From: Tragulus kanchil
Lineage: Eukaryota > Chordata > Mammalia > Artiodactyla > Tragulidae
Reading direction: 5' to 3'
Length of the DNA: 64,000 nt
Assembly (NCBI GenBank): GCA_022376925.1
Contig: JAIOJX010000001.1
Coordinates: 41,432,949 to 41,496,948 of the forward strand
Part shown: positions 25,226 through 37,352 of the stretch, piece after piece
How positions within the stretch are numbered: the stretch's first letter is position 1
How the letters are laid out: every line of letters begins with the position of its first letter
Translations under genes and position numbers: made by a program
Notes under the pieces: generated by a model
What the model saw: the letters and a program-made list of their open reading frames with translations, nothing else
Database searches by the model: none
What the model was told of the DNA's origin: nothing

Positions 25226-27208
25226 AAAGTGCTGTACACAATTCATTTAATGCACCTAAAACAGACTGAAAATGCCTGCAACATGTAGCACGTGTGTGCA
25301 GAAAATGCAACTCAAGTAACATTGGTGTACCTTTGTCTAGGAAAGATTAAGCAGTTTTATAAATACAAGATTAAAGTATTATTTATACAGCTATCTCCTA
25401 TAGTTGTAATCAGCGTCTTTCCCCAGGGCTTTCTCAAAGCTAGGACTTCTAAGTTAACCACATTTAACTATAAAAGGTTTTACTCATAACATCCTTCCAC
25501 TGAAAATATGACAGATCTCTGATAATATTTGCCACGTGGCTCAGGGACAAAAGAAATGTTTATTAAATTTTGTTCTATTTTATTAATGAGCACAAGAGAT
25601 TGAACTAAAATGCCTATTTCATTCGTTTAAAAGAAAATCTTCCTAAATCTCTGGGGTTGAAGGTCTATATAGACTAAAAAGGAATGTAGGAAGAAAAGAA
25701 ATTGAATATACAGTATTGTGGCATAGTTTTGATTAAAGTGAACATTTTCTGAGCTTTGTAGTTAACGAATCTTATATATGGAAATTATAGCTGTTCTTAA
25801 TCTGTTTTCAGAAGACAGATGAAAATATTAAAAAGTAATGAACTAACAGGATTGTTTATTAATGCCACATAAAAGTGATAATTATACATCATTTCCTGCC
25901 TACAGCTAAACCCAAGAGACACCTTCTAAGAAATTGTTAAATAAGCTTCTTCACTAGAAATGTGAATACAGCTGAGTGGCATGATGAATTTCTATTTAAG
26001 GACCTCAGTGATACTTCACCCTTAAAAAAATAAAAAGAAAATAAATACAAAAAATATAGCATGTTAAATGTATTCAGGGAGCAAAATTATTTTGCTCGTG
26101 TAAAGTGACTCATTAATATATTATACCTGCTATTCAACATATGCTTTAAAGGGTAGATTTCATACTGAACTGTGCTTAGTCTATAGTTGGGGGCTTATTA
26201 TGTTGGAAGGTTGTGTGAATTTCAGTGTTATTACTTTTAATATTTTAATGCCGTCAGTCATAGCAGTAATTTTCCAAAGTGTATCTGAAATTTTAGCCTG
26301 TTGTTTGGGTCTTAGGGTTCTAGCTATATCTCTACATTATTTCCATTAAAAATATTTTTTACACAGGTGCAAGAGAAATGCTTCACAGAGCTTTTTCTTT
26401 GTAGAAATACCATTAAAGCAACTACCTTTTGTCAATTATATTGTTAATTTACTTTTTCGTATGAATCCATTTTCCATGCCTAATGGTAGCTTTTTAGCAG
26501 GTAATTTGTAGTTGAGAGCCTGCTGGTCTTTGATCATTAGCTGGACATGTTGAATGACAATTCTTTTCAAAATTCTATCAACATTGACATTGTGGTTTCT
26601 CCAAACTAGGCTCCTGCTTTTTAATGATTTTCCAGTTATATTGAATATGAATATATTTGGACCCATTGGCTATCAAACAGAACCACATCTAGCAGCTGTT
26701 GCTTCTATGAACAAATTAGAAAAAGTATCCACTCTGGTTGGACAAATTAGACAAAGTTGCCTCTCCTCGAGTGTACTGTTTAGTAAGCAGAGTACAAACT
26801 GAATTTCAATCCCTGCTTTTACCACTTTGGCTAGATGCCCTTGTGCTGTACACATACTGTATAACCGTATCCTTGGTGGGCCTGCTCGTAACAGTCATTT
26901 TAAAGTATAATTATCACAATAAGTCATAGAAAACAATTTTTACTCAGTACTCTGCTGTCAGGGTTAGGTTATATGCAGTTTTTAAATGCTTAAGTCATCC
27001 ATTCTTGTCTTAACTTCCTATTTTTTAAATTGCTCACATTCAACAGGGAACAGTGTAGAAGGGTAAGACACTGAGCCAAACATTGTGATAATCCAAGCAT
27101 CTTTGTTCCTGCCTGGATCAGAAACATGACTCACCTACACACTTCTGACATTTTTCTGGCTACAGTTGGCACGTATGGGTCCAGGCTGTTGAAATTAAAA
27201 CTAGGATC
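25226..27208. other. No gene recognised
   Basis: About 2 kb of unique-looking AT-rich sequence. The longest open frames (about 26436-26929) overlap on both strands and resemble nothing known to me. Confidence 0.45.
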
Positions 27209-27598
27209 GGGCTTCCCTGGTGGTCCAGTGGGTAAGGACACCGCCTTGCAGTGCAAGGGGCGCCAGTTCGATCCCTGGCCTGGGAAGATCCCACGTGCCG
27301 CGGAGCGGCTGGACCGATGTGTCCAATTACCGAGCCGGAGCTCTGGAGCGCATCCGCTCAGAGCCGGTGCTCTGCGACCACAGAGGCCACTGCGATGGGA
27401 GGCCCACACGGGACAAAGAACAAAGATGGATGAAAAATAGACAAATGAAAGACCAATAGAAGCGGCCCACCCGCCCCTCCTCCCTCCCCGCCCCATTCCC
27501 CTCCCCGCCCCACCCCAACCCCCAAAAAATAAAAATAAATAAATAAATGTTTAAGAAAAAAGGAAAAAGATATGACAGAAGTTTAAAAAAAAAAAAAA
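27209..27598 (+). mobile_element. CHR-derived SINE, copy D, full length with C-rich tail
   Basis: The best-preserved copy in forward orientation. Head TCCCTGGTGGTCCAGTGGGT (A box), B box CAGTTCGATCCC, then CCGCGGAGCGGCTGGACCGA, TGTCCAATTACCGAGCCGGA, GGCCACTGCGATGGGAGGCC, AAAGAACAAAGATGGATG. A C-rich 3' part (27462-27523), AAATAAATAAATAAAT and a terminal A run follow. CTAGGAT on both sides (27201-27207 and 27602-27608) is the likely target-site duplication. Confidence 0.92.
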
Positions 27599-27600
27599 AA

Positions 27601-27938
27601 CCTAGGATTATCCTATGGTGAAAGAAGATAAACCATTTGAATTTTAACATTGTTTATTTGTGTAATGGCTTTACACGTGGCTATTAACCGTGTAAACAGT
27701 ACCACATACAACCATCAAGATACCTCGATTAGAGTTTATAGGACTAGAATGACAGATTCAAATGGTTTAAATACATTTAAAAAGTTTTTTGAAAAGCTCT
27801 GCCAATAAAAAAAAGTCCTATAAAAAAAAAAAAAAAGCTAGGATCATTGTAGTTCAATGGGCAATCAAGAACTGTGCAGGTAGAATAGATGCAAATATGA
27901 AAGCATTGACAGACTGGACTTATTCCTACGTGTGTCAG
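27601..27938. other. No gene recognised; A-runs
   Basis: AT-rich, with A runs near 27808 and 27821. Nothing else recognisable. Confidence 0.4.
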
Positions 27939-30156
27939 GCTGCTTTAGCAGACCTTTCTGCATTTGACCATTTGCCTGCATAAACCCTCCCTATAGACTA
28001 GGTCCCATTTTCTGGTCAGCCTCCTGATACCTAGCACCTCTTTCCATTGACCTTCCACCCCCAACATACTGACACTCAATGTCTTGTGAAAACAAGTGTC
28101 AGCCAAATATCAGGTCTTGTCTAACACCATTGAAGTAGGGCCTCATTTCACCAAGGATCAAAAAACTATATGTTGCTTAGGTACAGTGCTCCTGAATTAG
28201 CCTTACTTAAATTCTGACCTAAACCTCTATAACTATTCCCATCACATTTCATTTTTTTCTCACTGTCACTGAATACTTATTCATTTAAAATTGTGATTAT
28301 AAAATATATCATTCTGATTTCTATAATTGTTTCATTGAAGTATAGAGCTGAAGGAGAACTTAGAAATCATATATGATCTCCTTTTTTATTGGAACTGCTA
28401 AATTTTGTTACATGGGACTTTCCTGGTCACCCAGTGGTTAAGACTTCGCCTTTGATCCCTGATAGGGAAGCTAAGATCTCACATGCCTTGCTGCCAAAAA
28501 GACCAAAAATCTAAAACAGAAGCAATATTGTAACAAAGTCAACAAAGACTTTTTAAAAAGTATTGTCCACATCAAAAAATTCTTTTAAAAAGTAAATAAA
28601 TAAAAATAAATTTCATTACAAAACTGAAAATGTTTAATATAAAACTTCAAAAATGTAGATAAGCAAAGAGAAGAAAATTAATCATACAATCACATATTTT
28701 TGAAAAAAATTTCAACTCATATGTATATAAACATTTTTATTTTTAAAATTGCAGTTCTCTGTTATTGTTCTGATGTGGCATTATATTCTGTCATCTGAAT
28801 GGACCACAGTTTAACTGGAGAATTATCTGTTTTGAAAAGCTTAGTTTATTTCTAAATTTTTGCTACATAATGATGTGGTGAGCCTGATTGTAGATAAAAA
28901 TTTATCCATATCCTTGATTATTTCCTTAGGCTAAAATCCAGTATGTGGAATTCTTAGATCAAACAACACTATAATTTTAGGAATTTGTTTAATATTGTAA
29001 CATACTCTCACTAAATATTCTCCCACTTAAACCCCAATGAGTAGTATGAGGGCACCGCTGCTTTAGCAGACCTTCCTGACATAAACCCTCCCTATAGACT
29101 AGGTCCCATTTTCTGGTCAGCCTCCTGATACCTAGCACCTCTTTCCATTGACCTTCCACCCCCAACATACTGACACTCAATGTCTTGTGAAAACAAGTGT
29201 CAGCCAAATATCAGGTCTTGTCTAACACCATTGAAGTAGGGCCTCATTTCACCAAGGATCAAAAAACTATATGTTGCTTAGGTACAGTGCTCCTGAATTA
29301 GCCTTACTTAAATTCTGACCTAAACCTCTATAACTATTCCCATCACATTTCATTTTTTTCTCACTGTCACTGAATACTTATTCATTTAAAATTGTGATTA
29401 TAAAATATATCATTCTGATTTCTATAATTGTTTCATTGAAGTATAGAGCTGAAGGAGAACTTAGAAATCATATATGATCTCCTTTTTTATTGGAACTGCT
29501 AAATTTTGTTACATGGGACTTTCCTGGTCACCCAGTGGTTAAGACTTCGCCTTTGATCCCTGATAGGGAAGCTAAGATCTCACATGCCTTGCTGCCAAAA
29601 AGACCAAAAATCTAAAACAGAAGCAATATTGTAACAAAGTCAACAAAGACTTTTTAAAAAGTATTGTCCACATCAAAAAATTCTTTTAAAAAGTAAATAA
29701 ATAAAAATAAATTTCATTACAAAACTGAAAATGTTTAATATAAAACTTCAAAAATGTAGATAAGCAAAGAGAAGAAAATTAATCATACAATCACATATTT
29801 TTGAAAAAAATTTCAACTCATATGTATATAAACATTTTTATTTTTAAAATTGCAGTTCTCTGTTATTGTTCTGATGTGGCATTATATTCTGTCATCTGAA
29901 TGGACCACAGTTTAACTGGAGAATTATCTGTTTTGAAAAGCTTAGTTTATTTCTAAATTTTTGCTACATAATGATGTGGTGAGCCTGATTGTAGATAAAA
30001 ATTTATCCATATCCTTGATTATTTCCTTAGGCTAAAATCCAGTATGTGGAATTCTTAGATCAAACAACACTATAATTTTAGGGAATTTGTTTAATATTGT
30101 AACATACTCTCACTAAATATTCTCCCACTTAAACCCCAATGAGTAATGTATGAGGG
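27939..30156. repeat. Tandem duplication 6, copies 27939-29056 and 29057-30156
   Basis: Unit 1118 bp at the start and 1101 bp after a 17-bp net loss in copy 2 just past its start (TTTCTGCATTTGACCATTTG region reduced to TTCCTGACA). Later differences are single bases in GGG and TAGTA/TAATGTA. The junction GGGCACC/GCTGCTTTAG is seamless. Confidence 0.94.
28414..28510 (+). mobile_element. Short CHR-type tRNA-Glu SINE (also 29515-29611)
   Basis: GGGACTTTCCTGGTCACCCA, GTGGTTAAGACTTCGCC, TTTGATCCCTGATAGGGA, GATCTCACATGCCTTGCTGC and CCAAAAAGACCAAAAATC. Part of the middle is missing. Present in both duplicated copies. Confidence 0.82.
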
Positions 30157-30800
30157 CACCCATATGCCCAACCTTCTCCAGCAATAGATATAATTATGTG
30201 AAAGAAACTGCCAAATATGAGAGATAAAAATGTATTTTAAAAATTTTAACTATAAACTTATTATTTTATATGTTTATTAGCCATTTTCTCTTGTAAATTA
30301 CCTGTTAATGTCATTTAATTCATTTTATAAGAAGATATACAGTTTGGTGTTTTTTTTTGGCCACTTCTATTGGTCTTTCATTTATTTATTTCCATCCATC
30401 TTTGTTCTTTGGCCTGCGTGGGCCTCCCATCGCAGTGTCTGTCGCTGCAGAGCACTGGCTCTGGGAGCACGTGCTCCAGGGCTCCAGCTCCATAGTTGGG
30501 TACATCTGTTCAGCCGCTCTGCGGCATGTGGGATCTTCCCAGGCCAGGGATTGAACCTATGCCTCCTGCACTGTAAGGCAGTGTCCTTACCCACTGGACC
30601 ACCAGGGAAGCCCAAAGATATACACTTTTTATACTGGATTACAAAATTTTTATTTGTTAATAACACTTAAGCCTTTTTATAGATATCTTGCAAATTTTCC
30701 CCCAAGTTTTTCATTTGCTTTTAACTTCTGTTTATGATAATTTTGACATATAGATCATTTAATATTGTCATATGTTCTGTTATCATTTCTGACCTTATTA
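28690..30800 (+). mobile_element. Old L1 3' fragment, duplicated and split by a SINE
   Basis: L1-like wording: TGGACCACAGTTTAACTGGA, AGTATGTGGAATTCTTAGAT, CTCCCACTTAAACCCCAATG, then beyond the duplication TTATATGTTTATTAGCCATT and, after a SINE at 30341-30613, GCAAATTTTCCCCCAAGTTT. The order is correct for an old L1, showing that the duplication and the SINE cut through one relic. Confidence 0.6.
30341..30613 (-). mobile_element. CHR-derived SINE, copy E, with target-site duplication
   Basis: Minus-strand head GGGCTTCCCTGGTGGTCCAG, B box GGTTCAATCCC, body GAGCGGCTGAACAG and tail CAATAGAAGTGGCC followed directly by A (T run on the plus strand); no C-rich section. The flanking AAGATATAC at 30332-30340 and 30615-30623 is the target-site duplication. 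Confidence 0.9.
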
Positions 30801-31289
30801 CTGTGAGAAGAAAGATCAGAATTCCATAAATATTCATATGTTTCACTTATATTCCCTTCTAGTATTTATGAGCATTTTCCTTTTCTTATTTACATTTATA
30901 TCTTTAATACATTTGAAAAACATTTTGAATTGTGGTGTAACAAGAGGATTTTGACCCTTCCGCAAAGTCATGTTTTGTTCTTGGTCAAATCAATAAATCT
31001 CTTCAATCTCAGTGTGTCTAAATTGAGAACCTATCAGATCAACAAAGAGGTATAAACTCTGAAAACAGACTCTTGAGCACATGAGAACTTATTCTTCTAT
31101 AAGGTATATGTCTTCTATCACTGAATATAAACACTTTCTCAGTAATCAATCACTTCCATAGGTGTCTACTTGATTTTTATTTTCTATAGTATCCAATGGA
31201 GAGCTATTCATACAGTGCATGTTTCCTAAAAGCACATTTAATAACTTTCATTTCAAGTGCATGGATTCTGCATTTTACACTCTGATTTT
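30801..31289. other. No gene recognised
   Basis: AT-rich; possibly more old L1 but not shown by the sequence I can read. Confidence 0.4.
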
Positions 31290-31796
31290 TTTTATTGATT
31301 TATCTTTATTTTGCTTTTACAGAGTTTTGTTGTTTACTGCTATACATAAACCGGAATCAGCCATAAGTATACACATGACCCCTCCCACTTGAACTTCCCT
31401 CCCGCCTCCCTCCCCATCCCACCCCTCTAGGCTGTTACATACCCCTTGTGTAAGTTTCCTTAGTCTTACAGCATATTCATATTGGTTGTCTCTTTTATAT
31501 ACAGTAATATAAGTTTCCACATTTACACTTTCCATGCATCTCGCCCATTCCTTCCCCCTACCATCTCCAAAAGTCTGTTCTCTATGTCTGTTTCTCAATT
31601 GCTGCTCTGCATATGTATTTATCAGTACCATCTTTCTAGATTCTATATATATACATGTGTGTGTGTTAGTATATGATATTTATCTTTCTCACTTCACTCT
31701 GTATAATTGGTTCTAGGTTCATCCACCTCATTAGGACTGACTCAAATGCATTTCTTTTTATGGCTGAGAAATATTCCATTGTATATGTTTGATTTT
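31290..31796 (-). mobile_element. Ruminant L1 3' end, antisense
   Basis: Complement of L1 3' UTR and the ORF2 end: CAGAGTTTTGTTGTTTACTG, CGGAATCAGCCATAAGTATA, CTCCCCATCCCACCCCTCTA, TGGTTCTAGGTTCATCCACC, TTTTTATGGCTGAGAAATAT. It stops at an inverted-repeat arm at 31797. Confidence 0.9.
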
Positions 31797-31892
31797 TGTT
31801 GTTGTTGTTGTTTTGGCTAGATGAGCCTAAGACCCAAGACCTAAGGTCTTTCACCAGTTTCCCAATTAGGGGTTGATTTGTCTTTGTAAGTT
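31797..31892. repeat. Left arm of a 92-97 bp inverted repeat
   Basis: Reverse complement of 32516-32612 with one substitution seen (AGGGGTTG against AGGTGTTG). It includes a TTG run, TTTTGGCTAGATGAGCCTAA and CAGTTTCCCAATTAGG. It starts exactly where the antisense L1 3' end stops. Confidence 0.92.
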
Positions 31893-32394
31893 CTGCTGCT
31901 GACTGTGTTAAAAGGGTAACGTTTGTGCCCTGGAATTGGCATTTTCCTTATATAACTTTATTAACTTCATATCATATCAAATGCCTAAAGTAGAAATGAT
32001 CTTTTACACTATTTTGAAGTGATATGTACCCATGGATTCATTTGACTGGTGATGTTAGCATAAATTTGAACAATTTGAGAGGCACATACATTGCAACTGG
32101 TTTGTGGAAACACCTATCACTGAAGTGATAAAGTTTATACAAAGTATGAAGAGATTGACTTTTTTTTTTTTTTGTCTGATATGTGTTTAATCCTCGCTAA
32201 ATATAGAGATATCTGGTTGTGGATCCTCTATTTGCTACACTAATCTCACAGTGAATGCTTCAGTGCCACTGTGATATGATTTTGATTACACTAGAATGGG
32301 AGTATAGCTCTAATAAGTGGTCAGACATGTCATCTCTTCTTCATATTTTTCTTAGTTTATTTGGGACTTTTTCTGTTTTTCTTTCAAAAATTAA
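31893..32394. other. Loop of the inverted repeat; no gene
   Basis: AT-rich sequence between the two arms with a T run at 32159-32173. No element is recognised until the CHR-like stretch that begins near 32395. Confidence 0.45.
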
Positions 32395-32812
32395 AAAAAT
32401 GCTTATTTATTTGAGCGCAAAATTCCATAGTGTATCGGTTATTGCATGGTTCCCTTGGGTGTTAGTTGCGGCAGTGGAGAGCTTCGTTGCATCATTTGGG
32501 ATCTTTCTTTGCGCCACAGCAGAACTTACAAAGACAAATCAACACCTAATTGGGAAACTGGTGAAAGACCTTAGGTCTTGGGTCTTAGGCTCATCTAGCC
32601 AAAACAACAACAACAACAACTCCACCTGGAGTGCACAAGCTCAGTAGCTGGTAGAGTACGGTGTCCAGAGCACATGGGTGCCATAGTTGTGGCTCTCCGA
32701 CTTAGTTGTTCCATGGCATGTAGGATCTTAGTTCCTCCACCAGGGTTCAAACCCACGTCCCCTGCATTGCAACATGGATTTTTAACCACTGGGCTACCAG
32801 GAAAGTCCCTGA
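32395..32812 (-). mobile_element. CHR-1 type SINE split by a 97-bp segment
   Basis: The right part (32613-32812) is a clear antisense CHR: CTCAGTAGCTGGTAGAG, TTAGTTGTTCCATGGCATGT, CCAGGGTTCAAACCCACGTC, GGGCTACCAGGAAAGTCCC. The left part (32395-32515) resembles the distal CHR body (GTTAGTTGCGGCAGTGGAG, GCTTCGTTGCATCA). The right arm of the inverted repeat lies between them, suggesting that it was inserted there. Confidence 0.6.
32516..32612. repeat. Right arm of the inverted repeat
   Basis: Pairs with 31797-31892; the arms are separated by about 623 bp. It ends in an AACAACAACAACAAC run that abuts CHR sequence. Confidence 0.92.
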
Positions 32813-32884
32813 ACTTTTTTTTTCAGTTAGGTGTAAAGCAGAAGAAGTCAACAAAGGATAAGATGGTTGGATGGCAGTACTGAC

Positions 32885-32998
32885 TCAATGGATGTGATTT
32901 TGAGCAAACTCTGGAAGATAGCAAAGGACGGGGAACCCTGGTGTGCTGCAGTCCATGGGGTCACAGTGTCAGACATGACTAAGTGCCTGAACAACAAA
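32885..32998 (+). mobile_element. BovB/Bov-A type 3' tail
   Basis: TCTGGAAGATAGCAAAGGAC, GGGGAACCCTGGTGTGCTGC, AGTCCATGGGGTCACAGTG, AGACATGACTAAGTGCCTG and AACAACAA match the shared 3' end of ruminant BovB and Bov-A. Confidence 0.82.
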
Positions 32999-33084
32999 CT
33001 TACGGTAAGTGAACCTAATTAAAAAGTCCTCTCATTTCTGTTTCAGTTGCATTCAATTTATGTATTAATAAGAGATTGTTTTTA

Positions 33085-33355
33085 GTTTTTAAATTTTATT
33101 TATTTTTTTATAGAGTTTCGTGGTTTACTGCCACACATCACCCTGAATCTGCCATAGGTATACATATGTGCTCCCTTCCTGAAACTACCTCCCATATCCT
33201 TCCCCATCCCACCCCTCCAGGTCACCACAGAGCCCCTGTTTGAGACCCCCTAGTCCCACAGCATATTTCCCTCCCTCACGCCAATGTCCATAAGGCTGTT
33301 CTCCATATCCGCTCCTCCATTGCTGCTTTGCATATACATTAACAGCACCAAGGAG
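33085..33355 (-). mobile_element. Ruminant L1 3' UTR, antisense
   Basis: TTATAGAGTTTCGTGGTTTA, CCCTGAATCTGCCATAGGTA, CCCCATCCCACCCCTCCAGG and CCATTGCTGCTTTGCATATA. Shorter and more diverged than the copy at 31290-31796. Confidence 0.85.
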
Positions 33356-34644
33356 ATTGTTTTTAAAGTCATGTCATTCCATTAAATTCATCCATGATTT
33401 TACTGAGAGTTTTCATAGGGCTGTCTCATATGTATTTTTTAACTATGAAACATTATTTATATTTGATTATTTTCCTCCAGATGTGATATATTGCTGATAT
33501 AAGATTTTTAAAATTGTTCTATTTATGGGTAATCAACTTTTTGGTTAGGACATTAAATAATATCTTCAACAAATTGATTGTAAATTGCTAATAGTTATTG
33601 AGCACCAATGAGCGTTAATGCAATGTGTGAGGATTTTACACCAAAAGGAAGTATAAATATGCCCCCTGAGAAAAATAATAGATTATGTGGTTTCTGGATG
33701 AAGTATGATTGAGAAAGCCAGCAACTCCTCCTTAGAAAACTCTGATTTCATGGGAGAAGAGTGAAAAGGCAAAATTAGAAAATGATCAGTATACCTTGCT
33801 AGGGGGTGGGAAAGTTTAAATTAAAAAAAAAACAAGCTTAGAGTCTGATATATTTGAGAACTTGAGTTCTCAAATTGAGTTCTTCTTTGTGAGCCTAACT
33901 CATTGCACACCCACATCACTAATAAAGTAACCTTGATGATGGTGAGTCTGTTCATCAAGGCCAGTTTGGAGGATTGATGAAACCTAAACCAGAAAGGGCT
34001 TCCAGTTTCACATAGACAAGAGATTGGCTGCTATCTAAAGAGAGATGATATTTATAGGAAGGAATGAAGTGGCAGAGATAGATTCATTTTTAGGAAGCCT
34101 GGATAGTGTTTCTCTAATCACCTCATTCCCTCCCCTCACCCTCACCCAAATGTGTGGCTCCTACAGAGTCCTTTCTGTCATGAAACACTTAATCCATATA
34201 ACTTCCTTCCTTTCCAACAACCTCTTTCTGTCTTCTCTGGATTGTACTTTCCCATATCCAAATGTATTACTTTCCCCACAGTATTTCCAATATGCAGCTG
34301 CTTCCTCTTCTAAAGTACTTCATCTCTTCTCAACTGACAGTGGCCCTGCCCCTCTCTATTTTTAATCCTCTGTCTTTCTCCATCTGTTTTCTTTTTCTCA
34401 CATGCACAAGTACCATCCGTCAACCCCCATGTACACTGTGTTTCTTTGCCTCTAAGTCAAAGCTTTCACCATCAGGGTGTTAGATGAAGTTAGTTATAAA
34501 TGCATATTTCCCAATAAATTATACAATTAAACATGATTAGATAGACAAAGCCTTTTATAATAAGAATGATGGAGTTGTGCGCTTTATACTCTTATTTTTC
34601 TTGGAGAAAGAGACTTTCAGAATTGAAAAAACTCTGTTCAATTT
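33356..34644. other. No gene recognised
   Basis: AT-rich to 34100, then a pyrimidine-rich, CT-biased stretch (34100-34460) that gives an open frame of 106 codons. Composition explains the frame; the protein matches nothing I know. Confidence 0.45.
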
Positions 34645-34858
34645 TGTTGTTGTTCTTGTTTAGTCGCTCAGTTGAGTCTGACTTTTTGCGACCCCATGGA
34701 TTGTAGTCCACCAAGTTTCTCTGTCCATGGGATTTCCCAGGCAACAATTCTGGAGTGGGTTGCCATTTCCTTCTCCAGAAGATCTTCCCGACCCAGGGAT
34801 CACACCTGAATCTTCTGCAATGCAGGCATGTTCTTTACTGCTGAGCTACCAGAGAAGC
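34645..34858 (-). mobile_element. Bov-tA SINE
   Basis: TTTAGTCGCTCAGTTGAGTC, TTTGCGACCCCATGGATTGT, TCTCTGTCCATGGGATTTCC, CCTTCTCCAGAAGATCTTCC, GAGCTACCAGAGAAGCCC. The first unit of duplication 7 starts inside this element; the second copy begins at the same internal point. Confidence 0.92.
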
Positions 34859-36831
34859 CCTGTGATCAGTTAACCTCCCTAAAATGTGGGACATTGCTCC
34901 ATTCTTCTAAAAGCAATGGTAGTATCACTTTGGAAAACTGAGTTCCACAGATAGTTTCTTTGAGAAACTGGGATACTGAGAAAGTCTTTCTGAATGGCAG
35001 TAAGTTCCCAAAGGTGGGTGAGAAAGCATAGATACTTAATTAGTCTTTGGCAAGAGTATCACCTTCTCAAGCACTTAAGAAAATGATTGCATGATGAAGC
35101 ACAATTTTTCTGACTTCTCAAATCTAGACTTGATTGGATAAATGCTATACATTTCCATTATTATAAGAAAAAATGAATATCATTACAGAGAAACAGATGG
35201 GTTTTTTCACTTAATTTAGTCTCATCACTTGCTACCTTCTGTGGGAATATCACTCAATCCAGCTCATTATAAAAGAAGGCATGCAACATTTTGTGATAGC
35301 TATGGAATTAATGGCAACCCACTCCCATATTCTTGCCTGAGGAACTCCATGGACAGAGGAGCCTGGTGGGCTACAATCCATGGGGTCATAAAGAGTTGGA
35401 CACGACTGAGTGACTTTCATCCACATGGAATTATCCCATGACATGACATAGTGTTCTTGATCTGTCTAAAATTTCTTTTATCTTTAGTTTTGGTCCATTG
35501 ATCTTGAAATAGAGTCATTTTACATAGTTCTGTATTAGGGCCTTTAAAAATCAGTGTCTCTCATTAGCACTTGATAATGCAATGTCATGGTACAGCACAA
35601 CACAGTTTAATAGTTGCAAAAGGATATCTTTCTCTCTCTCTCCCTCATACATATACATATATATATATATAACTTATTTATTAGCATTCATGAAATAAAC
35701 TACTTGCTCCATAGTAGATGAAGATAGCACAATGATCTTAACTCTAAGACTCCAGTCTCTTTGCGACCCCATGGATTGTAGTCCACCAAGTTTCTCTGTC
35801 CATGGGATTTCCCAGGCAACAATTCTGGAGTGGGTTGCCATTTCCTTCTCCAGAAGATCTTCCCGACCCAGGGATCACACCTGAATCTTCTGCAATGCAG
35901 GCATGTTCTTTACTGCTGAGCTACCAGAGAAGCCCTGTGATCAGTTAACCTCCCTAAAATGTGGGACATTGCTCCATTCTTCTAAAAGCAATGGTAGTAT
36001 CACTTTGGAAAACTGAGTTCCACAGATAGTTTCTTTGAGAAACTGGGATACTGAGAAAGTCTTTCTGAATGGCAGTAAGTTCCCAAAGGTGGGTGAGAAA
36101 GCATAGATACTTAATTAGTCTTTGGCAAGAGTATCACCTTCTCAAGCACTTAAGAAAATGATTGCATGATGAAGCACAATTTTTCTGACTTCTCAAATCT
36201 AGACTTGATTGGATAAATGCTATACATTTCCATTATTATAAGAAAAAATGAATATCATTACAGAGAAACAGATGGGTTTTTTCACTTAATTTAGTCTCAT
36301 CACTTGCTACCTTCTGTGGGAATATCACTCAATCCAGCTCATTATAAAAGAAGGCATGCAACATTTTGTGATAGCTATGGAATTAATGGCAACCCACTCC
36401 CATATTCTTGCCTGAGGAACTCCATGGACAGAGGAGCCTGGTGGGCTACAATCCATGGGGTCATAAAGAGTTGGACACGACTGAGTGACTTTCATCCACA
36501 TGGAATTATCCCATGACATGACATAGTGTTCTTGATCTGTCTAAAATTTCTTTTATCTTTAGTTTTGGTCCATTGATCTTGAAATAGAGTCATTTTACAT
36601 AGTTCTGTATTAGGGCCTTTAAAAATCAGTGTCTCTCATTAGCACTTGATAATGCAATGTCATGGTACAGCACAACACAGTTTAATAGTTGCAAAAGGAT
36701 ATCTTTCTCTCTCTCTCCCTCATACATATACATATATATATATATAACTTATTTATTAGCATTCATGAAATAAACTACTTGCTCCATAGTAGATGAAGAT
36801 AGCACAATGATCTTAACTCTAAGACTCCAGT
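34682..36831. repeat. Tandem duplication 7, copies 34682-35756 and 35757-36831
   Basis: The cleanest pair: offset 1075 bp at both ends, no net length change, including a CT run and an (AT)n run of equal length. By eye the copies look identical. The boundaries are TCCAGT/CTCTTTGCG at the junction and TCCAGTGAAAATAG at the right end. The first base pairs of the second copy fall inside a Bov-tA. Confidence 0.96.
35309..35421 (+). mobile_element. Bov-tA fragment (also 36384-36496)
   Basis: GGCAACCCACTCCCATATTC, GACAGAGGAGCCTGGTGGGC, CATAAAGAGTTGGACACGAC, TGAGTGACTTTCATCC. 5'-truncated; in both duplicated copies. Confidence 0.85.
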
Positions 36832-37352
36832 GAAAATAGAATCTTTTGGTCCTGTTGTTTAGTGTTTGTTATAATAATTCTCAGAAAAATATGCTGTAAT
36901 TTTAATGCCATTCTGGTTTATGAAAGACTATAACATTTACAAATTTTATAATTTGAACTTTAACATTTTCTGTATTCTATTGTTTGATTAACTGCATGTA
37001 TACCTCTTCCTATCAGGCTACAGACAACGTTGTAAACAGTGGAAAATAGAAATGGCTAATGAATCATACTTTAGGACATGGAAAAGGTCAAAGTTGTAGA
37101 GTTTATTATTATCTTCTAGAGAATATATAGGACATTAAAATTCTAATGCTACTGTCTTGTGACAAAGAATATAATGAGAACTATAAATAATAAACAGTAC
37201 ATCATGAATCTTCTCATGACAATGATTATAACTTAGAATAGGAAATACTTAACCCATTCCCATTACTATCAGGAGAAAGGGCTACTTTGTTGATGTTTAT
37301 CTTTCTCTCTTGCAGTTAGTAGCTATTTAAGTCCCAGAAAAGAAAGGGAAAG
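36832..37352. other. No gene recognised
   Basis: AT-rich link between two duplicated blocks; nothing recognised. Confidence 0.4.

Noticed and set aside
27126..27650. Overlapping open frames of 60-121 codons on both strands
   Set aside because: They are translations of the CHR-derived SINE; the same frames appear at the other copies (6.5, 6.9, 16.3, 30.4, 53.4, 54.5 and 61.0 kb).
34045..34483. Open frames of 106 and 73 codons in a CT-rich stretch
   Set aside because: Low-complexity pyrimidine composition suppresses stops. No known domain and no splice or promoter context was seen.
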